Origin: Maniola hyperantus
Lineage: Eukaryota > Arthropoda > Insecta > Lepidoptera > Nymphalidae
Direction of reading: 5' to 3'
Assembly (NCBI RefSeq): GCF_902806685.2
Contig: NC_048541.1
Coordinates: forward strand, 2,477,465-2,541,464
Length of the DNA stretch: 64,000 bases
Both the position numbers and the translations under genes were made by a program. Shown one piece after another: positions 1 through 8,578 of the stretch. The notes beneath the pieces were generated by a model that was given only the letters and a program-made list of their open reading frames with translations, was not told the origin of the DNA and did no database searches. Each line of letters starts with the position of its first letter. Positions within the stretch are counted from its first letter, which is position 1.

Positions 1-176
1 ACAAATTCACGGTTTTCAGATTTTCCCCCTTATGTTTGCTATAAGACCTACCTACCTGCCTTTCATGTTTCTAGGTCAACGGGAAATACCCTGTAGGTTT
101 CTTGACAGACAGGCAGACAACAAAGTGATCGTATAAGGTTTCCGTTTTTCCTTTTGAGGTACGGAACCCTAAAAAA
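1..176 (+). repeat. Interspersed repeat family D, 3' part
   Basis: The stretch carries 'cacggttttc', 'ctacctacctgcc', 'ctaggtcaacggga', a run of gacaga units and ends 'ggtacggaaccctaaaaaa'. The same order of motifs occurs at 44805-45238, 60178-60556, 61065-61575 and in part at 12436-12955. The other end of the family reads 'aaaaaaccggtcaagtgcga'. It has no coding capacity here. I know it as a very common lepidopteran dispersed repeat but cannot assign its transposon class. The copy is cut by the window edge. Confidence 0.75.
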
Positions 177-572
177 GTTTAATTTGAGGTGTTATCAAGA
201 AAGAAGTCGCGCTTCGGCTCTGTCGGTGTGCCTTGCGCCTTAATGTTTCTCGCGAATAAGTTCTATGGCTTTATTATTAGGTAACTCGTGACTTTACCCC
301 GAAGAAAGGGCTACTGTTCGAATGTCAGCCATTGTGATTTGTACTCCTGCTGACTTACAACAAACAACGTAATCTGAGTTCGCTTTGTGAGTTGAAAGTC
401 TTGTTAGAAATCATAACGTACGAGTTTATTATTGTGGAAAGGAAAAGCTATAATGTTTTAATTGAAGCTGTTAAAATGAATAATAAAGCTGCTATAATAA
501 AAACGCATTTCCACATACATAATTAAAATCAAGATCTGCTGTTATAAGATACTAAACTTGTATACCAAATCA
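177..572. other. No recognisable feature
   Basis: AT-rich unique-looking sequence. I see no repeat match within the window, no coding signal and no RNA gene. Confidence 0.5.
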
Positions 573-703
573 CTATAGTCGACGCATTTTAAACAGAGTC
601 GTCGAGTTATCTGTCTGTTTCGCTCGCACTTACAGGTCGTAGGTAAGTGCAAGCGAAACAGACAGATAACTCGACGACTCCGTTTAAAATGCGTCGACTA
701 TAG
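573..703. mobile_element. Near-perfect foldback element, 61-nt arms
   Basis: Positions 573-633 are the reverse complement of 643-703 with about two mismatches, around a loop of only nine bases. The outer ends are 'ctatagtcgacgcatttt' and its complement. There is no reading frame. This is the form of a foldback MITE or a very young palindromic insertion. No clear target-site duplication is visible next to the ends, so the transposon superfamily is unknown. Transcription through it would give a long RNA hairpin. Confidence 0.75.
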
Positions 704-720
704 CCTAGTCAGAATCACTC

Positions 721-990
721 GGTTAGGTTTAAACCTGGCACGCACCTCTAACTTTTCGGAGTTAATTATGTGCGTTTAAAAAAAGCAATTCTAAAAATGG
801 CGATTGCTTTAACGGTGAAGGAAAACATTGTGAGGAAACCTGCATACCTGAGATTTCTCCATAAAGTTCTCAAAGGTGTGTGAAGCTTGCCAATCCGTAC
901 TTGTAGACTAATCTCTCAGAAAGAGAAACCCTTCTCAAAGACCCGTGCTCAGTCCTGAGCCAGCGTTGGATTGTACATGATGATAATGAT
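721..990 (+). mobile_element. tRNA-derived SINE, family A (head degraded)
   Basis: Contains the family body: 'gcacgcacctctaacttttc', then 'ggtgaaggaaaacattgtga', 'ctcaaaggtgtgtgaag', 'acccgtgctcag', ending in a (GAT)n-type tail near 980. It aligns with copies at 8209, 10868, 42611, 43795, 48366 (reverse), 53318 and 56643 (reverse). The Pol III head is largely lost in this copy; the intact head is visible at 48600-48690. Confidence 0.85.
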
Positions 991-1218
991 GATGGTTAGT
1001 TGAGTTTAAAGAACTTTACATAACTCCGATGTTAATTGAGTCAGCAAAACTCCGGATTCCATTAATAGGATTGTAATAAGCTGGTAGACTAAGTGACATT
1101 GCGAGGGTCGCAGGTGCAAGACTATGGGCGTAACCTTTACAACAGCTGTTCCGAGGAAATGAGTATACGCCCCATCGCGCTCACGACTAGCGTGGCCGAT
1201 CTATTTCTATTTTGACGA

Positions 1219-1245
1219 CCTCCCTGGCGCAGTGGTCTTATATTA
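1219..1245 (+). mobile_element. SINE family B, 5' fragment
   Basis: 'gacgacctccctggcgcagt' is identical to the first bases of the near full-length SINE at 46283. Only the start of the element is kept, including the box A-like part; the sequence then departs. Confidence 0.7.
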
Positions 1246-1369
1246 TAGAAATGCATGCTTATATTATGGCATCAGCTAGTAAATAAATAAAATTCCTGAC
1301 CCTGGTCTATTATTTCAACCTGTAACGGCCTACCCCATCACAGTATATCTACTCATGTGAAGGTACCAA

Positions 1370-1623
1370 ATAGGTGATGTCTGCGACTTCTTTCAGGTAG
1401 ATTTCCCTTAAAAATCTCTTGGGAACTTTGATTTTCTGAAATGAAAAGTAGCCCATGTCCTTCTCCGGAGTGCAAGTTATCTCTATACCAAACTTTGTCA
1501 AAATCGCTTTATCGGATAAGTCGTGAAAAACCATCAAAATCGGTTTAATGGGTGGCCTTGAAAAGCAAGCAGACAGACAAACCGACACACTTTGGCATTT
1601 ATTATATTAGTATGGAAGTATGA
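1370..1623 (-). mobile_element. Short Helitron, GTCT-rich family, decayed
   Basis: Read on the minus strand it begins at the 'TC' opposite 1622-1623, passes 'actaatat', a GTCT/TTGT-rich block and the 'gataaag...ttgg' body, and ends near 1370 where 'cgcagacatcacct' replaces the usual 'cgcgggcatcatCTAG'. It matches the better copy at 29876-30118 in order and content. Non-autonomous: there is no Rep/helicase reading frame. The decayed 3' end indicates an old insertion. Confidence 0.7.
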
Positions 1624-2078
1624 TAATAAATGTGGAGGTGAAGTAGGCAGCTGCGTGTAGGTATATTATTATTTTGTTAAGGGAGTTGTAGTGCTCTCGC
1701 ATGCAATGTTTGCCGGTTTGCCCGCACTGACCACGCACCGCAGCGCAGTATAAATGGGACTAATACCGCCGGGATCTCCAGCATCGCTAGCCCAAAGCCA
1801 TTTGAATATTAATACGCCGCGTTATATTTGTGTTGAATGCCTCGCGCATACATTTGTGTTGAAAGCTTATAAATAATCAAATCCTGACGATTCGCTGCTG
1901 CTTAATTTATTTGCAAGCTGTATTAAGTTTTTTATCAGGAGCAGGAAGATACGTTACATATTATACGTCTAAAAGAACCACATTTGGGTCTAATTCATAA
2001 ATATCTGTCTTCTACTTTCATGCATTTTGTGTCTTATTCTCATTCTCATCAGCGAGATCGGATTTTCGATATACGCCA

Positions 2079-2235
2079 CTAGCTTTTGCAGCCACATACC
2101 TATTTATTACATAATTTTTAAGCCTAAAGCGTTCGCGTTTGAATTTCTGATATCGGATGAGTAGTTTCGGAGATTTCCTTCTACATCCAAACTTACATGC
2201 TTACCTACTTTACCTCTTTATAATATTAGTATAGA
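2079..2235 (-). mobile_element. Short Helitron with A/T flanks
   Basis: On the minus strand the element runs from TC (complement of 2234-2235) to CTAG (2079-2082). The flanking bases are A at 2078 and T at 2236, as expected for Helitron insertion between A and T without target duplication. The internal phrase 'cctctttataatattagtat' is shared with copies at 33201 and 33800. There is no coding capacity. Confidence 0.7.
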
Positions 2236-2439
2236 TGTTATATGAACTTGACATATCAATGGTTTAGTATTATTTGATCAGGGGCGCAAGATCGTGCGGC
2301 TAAAGCCGGACGTAATACGATACTTTATTCTGGGCGTCAATGCGCAAAAAATTGTTCACATCCCTCAAACTTATTCGCCTGCGACGAAAAACTCGATACG
2401 TACAGGACTGCGATTTACGATAAACGGAATCCGTCTTTC

Positions 2440-2720
2440 ACTTCCTTTTCTTGGGTCGCTCAAAATCCTTTGATAAATTACTATTTCATCTCCGGATTCC
2501 GAATTTCGAATGAAAGTTTTAGAATTCCCCTCCTAGGTTTTCGGAGGGTCCGCGAGCGAGGCCGTGGGAGCGGGTAATCCGGGGTCCCTGCCGGACAGTT
2601 GTCGGGGGTTTTTAATTTGGAGGCCGCCCGCTGCGAACGGATTATCAGTACGGGAGTTGCAATTAGTCAGGCGCGTTGCGGTCGCTCCTCGTACACCGGC
2701 CCAAAAATCTGAGCATATTC
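2440..2720. promoter_or_regulatory. GC-rich island, candidate conserved non-coding element
   Basis: A GC-rich, apparently single-copy block in AT-rich surroundings. It holds TAATCC at 2575-2580 and GGATTA at 2639-2644, the two orientations of the core bound by Otd/Bicoid-type homeodomains, and 'gcaattag', another homeodomain-type core. No reading frame of note crosses it. Regulatory function is an inference from composition and motifs; an undetected exon is the alternative. Confidence 0.3.
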
Positions 2721-2984
2721 CCTAATTTGCACTCTACCCTTCGGCGATAAGACTGCTGATGTAGTTAGACAGCTGGCTTCGGGAGCATTTAGCCACCGTT
2801 CCACACTTAGATTATTCAAGAACTAATTTAGACGACCGCTTATCCTTCATCAGGAGTTTGTAATGTTTGTTTTTACTTAAGACGTCCGTCCGGTCTGCTA
2901 GCTGTAACTCAATTATTTACGTCGCCGGATTATCTCCTCTGACGGAGATAAGTCCGCAATTCCATTACTTGTTTATTTATATAT

Positions 2985-3790
2985 CCTGTGCCCTTTTAAA
3001 TTTTAATTTCACTCACTTGCCTTCCAATTCTATTTTCGATAAATTTTGTATTTACCCTTATTTTTGCTCCTTGTGTGTAGTGTTGTCCTCAATATGACTA
3101 GGATTCCAACTTCTTTTCGGGGAAAAAAGAGCCTAGCTTATCTGTTTGACAGGTGTTCTTGGAATATTTACATTCCCTATTTATGCTGTGTACATTTTAA
3201 ATTTTAATTTCACTCACTTGCCTTCCAATTCTATTTTCGATAAATTTTGTATTTACCCTTATTTTTGCTCCTTGTGTGTAGTGTTGTCCTCAATATGACT
3301 AGGATTCCAACTTCTTTTCGGGGAAAAAGACAGATGTTCTTGGAATATTTACATTCCCTATTTATGCTGTGTACATTTTAAATTTTAATTTCACTCACTT
3401 GGCTTCCAATTCTATTTTCGATAAATTTTGTATTTACCCTTATTTTTGCTCCTTGTGTGTAGTGTTGTCCTCAATATGACTAGGATTCCAACTTCTTTTC
3501 GGGGAAAAAGACAGATGTTCTTGGAATATTTACATTCCCTATTTATGCTGTGTACATTTTAAATTTTAATTTCACTCACTTGGCTTCGAATTCTATTTTC
3601 GATAAATGTATTTACGCATATTTTTGCTCCTTATGTGTTGTGTTGTTCTCAATGTGATAAGGGTTCTTTCAAGTAGCCTTGGTAGAAGCTCGCCGAAAAA
3701 GTTTGTTTCCCAAATTGGGTCACCGGGAGAAACAAACCCAGTCAAACTGTTTGACTTGTGTTCTTCGGGTATTCACGTTCCCTCACTTGA
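2985..3790. repeat. Four-unit tandem array, ~181-bp period
   Basis: The phrase 'ttcactcacttg' recurs at about 3009, 3210, 3391 and 3572, giving spacings of 201, 181 and 181. Units share 'cgataaattttgtatttacc', 'ctccttgtgtgtagtgttgt' and 'aacttcttttcggggaaaaa'. The two middle spacings are equal and the sequences nearly identical, so the inner units are young. The first unit has 20 extra bases ('agcctagcttatctgtttga'). The fourth is diverged and continues into a longer ancestral-looking stretch with a short hairpin (3701-3709 with 3729-3737). Short reading frames over the array are chance. Confidence 0.9.
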
Positions 3791-3833
3791 AAGTTTGTCT
3801 GTTGCGCTAATCACTAGGCCAATAGAGCCTGTT

Positions 3834-4130
3834 TTGTGAGTGAAGGGTTATGTTTGCTAGAGAGAGGTTGTCATGGAACGGTGGAACATCAAAGCTAAAC
3901 GTCGCCCCATGGGAACGCGGCGGTTAACTCGTTTAGACTCTGTTATTTTGTTTTGTTCGTGTGTTCCATTCGGTCGCGGAGTCGGCCGCCGCCAGATTAC
4001 GAGATTATTGCTGCACTCAGACTGATTAGCGCGTTGTGTTGTGTTGATTGTTTCTTCCCCAGTCGCTGCTTCACATTGTTTTAACTAGCTTCCAATTTGT
4101 ATTAAATAAAGACATTACAAATGTAAAACA
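3834..4130 (+). mobile_element. Possible solo LTR
   Basis: Starts with TGTGAGTG and ends near 'aatgtaaaaca', with a GC-rich middle and an AATAAA signal near 4103 shortly before the end, which is the arrangement of an LTR of a Pao/BEL- or Gypsy-like retrotransposon. I see no second LTR, primer-binding site or duplicated target, so this is only a suggestion. A 3'-end region of an unrelated transcript would look similar. Confidence 0.25.
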
Positions 4131-4182
4131 ACGATTTCTTTTTATCCGACTGCACCGAAAAGAAGGTAATGTTTGTAACAAA

Positions 4183-4262
4183 ATAACTACTAAGTTTCTT
4201 GTCGGTTCTTCTCAGTAGAATTTACTTTCCAAACCGTTAGTAGGTACAGTCAGGACTTGGAA
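4183..4262 (+). mobile_element. LINE 3'-end fragment, family L
   Basis: 'agtttcttgtcggttcttct' followed by 'cagtagaat' and 'ccaaaccgttagtaggta' is a diverged version of the LINE 3' region seen at 55065 ('gagtttcttgctggttcttc', 'attccgaaccagtgg'). Confidence 0.6.
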
Positions 4263-4524
4263 TAAATATTTTTCATTTTCTTCTGTGAATTGGTCAGCAT
4301 ATATCCTTAGTAGGTACATTATAATTCAATGGCATTTCCAAGTTTTTTCAAACACTTCATCCACGTGTCATTGTAGCTCTCAAACGAATGAACCAATTTT
4401 GATTAAGTTTTTTGTTTGAAAGATGATGTTCGATAGGTTCCCTTCGACTCGTCATGCACTTCTAAGAACACGACTGAAGTTAAGATTTCACCGACTTGAG
4501 TCAACGATGCCTAATCAAAGCAAA

Positions 4525-4645
4525 CTGCATTCCGAACCAGTGGTAAATTATTTTGATGATACAAAAGCACTTGTTATAGTTTATTTGAATAAAAATACGT
4601 ATTATAACACTTCTACCTATTATACTTATTCTATTCTAGAAACGT
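4525..4645 (+). mobile_element. LINE 3'-end fragment, family L
   Basis: 'gcattccgaaccagtggtaa' and 'aaagcacttgttatag...gaataaaaa' match 55100-55190 closely, up to the 'tattctattct' tail. It is the last part of a non-LTR element; nothing coding remains. Confidence 0.7.
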
Positions 4646-4682
4646 TTACACCGTTACATTGAAAACTCGCCATTACCTAACA

Positions 4683-4973
4683 GTACCCGTAGTATAAGAT
4701 TTTACGTCTCACCAAACCAAACCAAATTCGAGAGTCGAAATACTTCCGCGTTACAGTAAACTGGATCTTAAATGCCTTGTTTTAAAGCTCAAGTTTGTCT
4801 ACACTTCTACAGCCAGCGCTCCAAGCGGAAACATTGCGAAATTAAAATCAGTGGCATTGAATATTTGACTTCAATTCAAGGCTGTTTAGGTCCAATTTAC
4901 TGTAACGCGGAAGTATTTCGACTCTCGAATTTGGTTTCGTTTGGTGGGACGTAAAATCTTGTACTACGGGTAC
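4683..4973. mobile_element. MITE with 83-nt terminal inverted repeats
   Basis: Positions 4683-4765 and 4891-4973 are inverted copies, with only about five differences. The ends read 'gtacccgtagtataagattt' and its near complement. The middle 125 bases (4766-4890) are unique and carry no significant reading frame. Flanks read 'caG TACCC' and 'GGGTA cag', so the target-site duplication is either TA or CAG; TA would point to a Tc1/mariner-type element. High arm similarity suggests a fairly young insertion. Confidence 0.85.
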
Positions 4974-5150
4974 AGAATGTACGAGTACCTTACTCACGAG
5001 CCGTAAAGAATAACCTAACTATAAGTGTCAGTCACAATACAAAGCCGTGTAATTGTTTTCGTTTTCAATGGTAATACAACTTTGTAGCGCCGCTAACGCA
5101 ACGTCACTCATTCATTAAATGATAACATGCGAGTGAATTGCGTACGTTAC

Positions 5151-5480
5151 AATCTACTAGTCAAATCAGCGACTTTTTATCAAACACCAAAACGCTTGCG
5201 TAGCAAGGGAGCTTGTATGAAATTTACACAGGTGTGACGTCATAAACATTTGACGTTATTAATTATTGATGTACCTATTTATTTAAATCGGTTATTTAAA
5301 ATGGTTTAGTAATCTACAATCTACTAGTCAAATCAGCGACTTTTTATCAAACACCAAAACGCTTGCTTGCAAGGGAGCTTGTATGAAATACACAGGTGTG
5401 ACGTCATAAACATTTGACGTAATTAATTGATCTACCTTTTTATTTAAATCGGTTACTTAAAATGGTTTAATAATTTTTAA
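5151..5480. repeat. Two-unit tandem repeat, 167-bp period
   Basis: 'ctactagtcaaatcagcgac' occurs at 5154 and 5321. Both units continue through 'caaacaccaaaacgcttgc', 'caggtgtgacgtcataaaca' and 'ttaaatcggtta'. The units differ by small indels, including loss of 'gtag' in the second. Each holds 'tgacgtca', a perfect CRE/ATF-type palindrome. Confidence 0.9.
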
Positions 5481-5774
5481 GAAATAATTTATTTTTGACA
5501 TATTCACCATCCCTATTGCTATTTCTCTTATCTGTGTAGTAACTAGTAACACAAAGCTAATCGTTGAGATTAAATAAAGACCAAAGTACAGAGTCCCTTC
5601 AATTGGGACTTAATTTCAGTCGGTCTTGTAATTTCGGAAACGCAACTTGTAAATTCATGTACCTAATGATAATGTGTGTGAGCAGAATCGCGTACACTAC
5701 GACTGTGCTCATCGCGCTCCTTAGCCGCGTGATTGAAGAACAAATCAACAAACAGAACTTTTGCATTTATCTGA

Positions 5775-5852
5775 TGCCATATTATAAATGCGAAAGTGTG
5801 TTGGTTTGTCCTTTAATCACGTCGCAACGAAGCAACGGATCGAAAGTAGGTA
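5775..5852 (+). mobile_element. Helitron 5' part, truncated by the next Helitron
   Basis: 'atattataaatgcgaaagtg', 'tgttggtttgtcctttaatc' and 'acgtcgcaacgaagcaacgg' match the 5' half of the family at 15064-15343 and the reversed copy at 25793-25991. It stops where the oppositely oriented Helitron at 5853 begins. Confidence 0.65.
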
Positions 5853-6021
5853 CTAGCTCATGCCCGCGACTTCGTCCGCGTGGAATACACAAATTTCAAA
5901 CCCCTGTTTTACCCCTTTACGGATTGAATTTTCAAAAATCCTTTCTTGGCGAAATTCTACGTCACAATAGCTATCGGCATGCCTCATGTAGTCAGTCAGC
6001 TTTTTCTTTTATATGTATAGA
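5853..6021 (-). mobile_element. Short Helitron, 'cgcgacttcgtccgcg' family
   Basis: On the minus strand it runs from TC (complement of 6020-6021) to CTAG (5853-5856), flanked by A at 5852 and T at 6022. The body holds 'aaaagctgactgactac', 'tagctattgtgacg' and 'cgcggacgaagtcgcgggca'. Same family as 16496, 20273, 21942, 24891 and 35782. A 156-codon frame from 5564 runs through this and the preceding element and is not a gene. Confidence 0.85.
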
Positions 6022-6049
6022 TAGAGATACCTAGGCTTTTTTAATCATT

Positions 6050-6330
6050 GCAATCATTTTTAACCGACTTCAAAAAAAGGAGGAGGTTCTCAATTCGTCG
6101 GAATCTTTTTTTTTTTTTTTATTTATTTTTTTATTTTTTATGTATGTTCCCCGATTACTCAAAAACGCCTGGACCGATTTTGAAAATTCTTTTTTTGTTT
6201 GAAAGGGTATACTTCAAAGTTGGTCCCATTTCAATTTGGTGAAGATCTGATGAACATCTTCGAAGATAGATACTGGAACTCCTCAACGGATAAGAGTAAA
6301 TTGCTCGCGATCAGTGTAATAGCTTAGTAA
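6050..6330 (+). mobile_element. Dispersed repeat family K
   Basis: Starts 'tttttaaccgacttcaaaaa', then 'ggaggaggttctcaattcgt', a poly(T) block, and ends with 'ggataagagtaaattgctcg' and 'cgatcagtgtaatagcttag'. A diverged copy is at 29187-29395 and the reversed first 55 bases at 34881-34937. The family is common in Lepidoptera; its class is not clear to me. Confidence 0.7.
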
Positions 6331-6412
6331 ACAGTAGATTTTTAACCAGGCATAGCATAATTCCATGGGGCCACTAAAAATTGTGAAATAAAAATTTTTT
6401 ACAAAAAAAATA

Positions 6413-6716
6413 AAAACCGACTTCGTTACATTAACACTAAAAATTGAAAAATAATTTAATTTATTACCGAATATATTATGTATACAAGAGTTAATATAGT
6501 TCCATAATAATATTTTTTGGGGTCGGTGCCAATGAGGTGCCATTGTGGAGTCCCATAAAAATATGAAGTCTAGACGATTCGCGCAGCTAAAGCTAATTGG
6601 CACCGGCACCAAAAAGTATTATTATGGAACTATATTAACTCTTGTATACATAATATATTCGGTAATAAATTAAATTATTTTTCAATTTTTAGTGTTAATG
6701 TAACGAAGTCGGTTTT
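6413..6716. mobile_element. Large foldback, ~118-nt arms
   Basis: Left arm about 6413-6533 and right arm about 6596-6715 are inverted copies with only a few mismatches, around a 62-base spacer. The outer ends 'aaaaaccgacttcgttacat' and complement share the AACCGACTTC start with family K, so this may be a foldback derivative of the same transposon group. The inner ends carry 'ggtgccaat'. No coding capacity. The flanking poly(T) (6713-6726) may be a slipped tail. Confidence 0.85.
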
Positions 6717-6728
6717 TTTTTTTTTTGT

Positions 6729-6905
6729 TATAAGCCTCAATAGCTCAATGGGTTAAGGTGTGGACTGAAAATCGAAAGGTCGACGGTTCAAACCCCGCCC
6801 GTTGCACTATTGTCGTACCTACTCCTAGCACAAGCCTGACGCTTAGTTGGAGAGGAAAGGGGAATATTAGTCATTTAACATGGCTAATATACATTTAAAA
6901 AAACA
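6729..6905 (+). mobile_element. SINE with tRNA-Phe(GAA)-derived head, family C
   Basis: The first ~73 bases follow tRNA-Phe: GCCTCAA acceptor strand, 'tagctcaatgggt' (box A), an anticodon loop of 'ctgaaaa' with GAA, and 'ggttcaaacccc' (box B). A tRNA-unrelated body follows ('gcacaagcctgacgcttagt', 'ggagaggaaaggggaatatt') and an A-rich tail. A second copy at 41089 has the same body. The acceptor ends no longer pair fully and no CCA-ready tRNA is expected, so this is a SINE and not a tRNA gene. Confidence 0.9.
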
Positions 6906-8208
6906 AAAAAAAAAACAAAAAAAATTCTAATATTACAGAGATGCAAATATGGAACTTAATTTTGCATTAAGGATAACACAACTAGCGTGCATCGTACGCA
7001 GCAATGGTTATGCTAATACGCGTCGAGATTGTAATTAAATAATAAAGCCCCGTCCACACACACTTGCGCGCACTCGCCCGATCGATCGATGTGGCCATCT
7101 GGACGGTTCCCGCGATCCCTGCAACTAAAAATTGAACTCTAACAAAGTTAAGGGCGTGTCGTGAATTTTAATAAGTAGGGCATGAAGCCAGTGCAGGTGG
7201 GGTGGAGGATTAATTTTGTCAAATCCTCTGGAATAGGTCGTTATCAGAAAAAAATTAACCAAATCTTAAAGAGGAGAAAAATCAACGTAAAAGTACGGCT
7301 GAATATTGCAATTTTTAAGACATAGCGTTGCAAACGTTTTACATATAGTATGGATAAAAATCAGATACTTTATTTATATCAATAATAATTGTTAAATATT
7401 TTAATACGTTTCAGTACGTAAGTTAGCAAAAATTTGTTTTTAAGTGAGATATTATCAGTAGATTTTGTTTTCTGCATCCGTCTTTCGTCGTTTCCTCGTA
7501 TTTAAGGCTTACGAAAAATAAGCATTAAACCCATAACGCCGTGGGGCTTATGAATCGTGAAAAGCCCGTAATAATGTCACGATATCAAAACTTTTCGCAT
7601 ATTCGTACTTAATAAATTTTGCACACAATAAATTCGTCCCTCCAAAGTGCCGCTCACAAGAGCTCAATATTGCATTAATGAGGGCCCCGAACAATGCTAT
7701 TTAATTTTGAACTGAAAGAGTCGAGTATATTTTCCTGCAATTTTAATATGACACTCGAGGTAGCAACTATCTCTATATCAGTAGAGTTCAAATTAGCTTT
7801 GTCTGGTGGTAGTCGAGCGATTGTAATTTATATATGACAAGGGTTGGTTCCAAGTCGGGGGCGGACGGCCTCTGGCACGTGCGTACGCATTTTGCGTATT
7901 ACCTAAATAAATAGCAGCGAGTAATGCGTACATTTCGTTTTGTTGTTGTTTCGCGGTTCTCACAGTGTCTCATTCTTTAAATTACAGCACCTTAATGACG
8001 TAAGATTTAGGGTTTACATTTCTTACGTATCAATTCGGTTTCCGAGAAAATCCTCACATTGGGTGAGGATTTGCTGAACAATGTAAAGATCTTTCTGTTG
8101 CGTAGTGTAGTAGTACTTTTCAAAGATTATCATTCGCGTTTGAAGTTGAACTGTCTACGAAAAATGGAAATTTATTTTTCGTGGGAGATCATTAGGCTTG
8201 TTGAAGCT
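6906..8208. other. No gene seen; AT-rich with a possible conserved block
   Basis: No repeat family from elsewhere in the window recurs here. 7440-7760 has several homeodomain-like cores ('gcattaatgagg', 'taataaatt', 'ggcttatgaatc') and a moderately complex composition, which might mark a regulatory element, but nothing decides it. 7020-7130 has a small GC-rich patch with 'gatcgatcgat'. Confidence 0.3.
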
Positions 8209-8405
8209 TAGGTATTACTTGCTTTAACAGTAAAGAAAAACATCGTGAGGATACCTGCACGCCTGAGAGTTCTCATAATGTTCTCAAAGGTCTGTGAAAT
8301 CTGCCAATTTGCACTTAGCCAGTGTAGCGTCGTGACCTTAACCCTTCTCATTCGGAGACCCGTGGTCAGTATTGCGCCGGCGCGCAGCGTTAGGTTGAGA
8401 TGATG
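8209..8405 (+). mobile_element. tRNA-derived SINE, family A body
   Basis: 'cagtaaagaaaaacatcgtg', 'acctgcacgcctgagagttc', 'ctcaaaggtctgtgaaatct', 'gcacttagccagtgta' and 'ggagacccgtggtcagtatt' follow the family order. The Pol III head is absent. Confidence 0.85.
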
Positions 8406-8471
8406 GACAATTCAAGAATCAAGGTAGGGTACTTAGTAAGCTCGGGAGTTGCTGGAATAATAAGCTTACAA

Positions 8472-8578
8472 ACTACTTTTTTTGCGACTTCGTCCACGTG
8501 ATATAATTTATAGCCTTCCGGTGATTAACCCCTACATCCAAACTCACGAACCTTACCTTCTTATAATACTAGTTTAGA
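8472..8578 (-). mobile_element. Short Helitron remnant
   Basis: 'tgcgacttcgtccacgtga' followed by 'cctacatccaaactcac' and 'cttataatactagttta' is the same arrangement as 2079-2235 on the minus strand. The 3' CTAG is replaced by 'ctac', so the copy is decayed. Confidence 0.6.

Noticed and set aside
2985..3600. CRISPR-like regular spacing
   Set aside because: The whole 181-bp unit is repeated, with no short repeat and variable spacer pattern; the genome is eukaryotic.
5564..6034. 156-codon plus-strand frame
   Set aside because: It runs through two Helitron pieces in opposite orientation and has no domain; the openness is chance.
6729..6801. tRNA-Phe gene
   Set aside because: The acceptor stem does not close and the sequence continues into a SINE body with an A-rich tail; a second copy has the same body.
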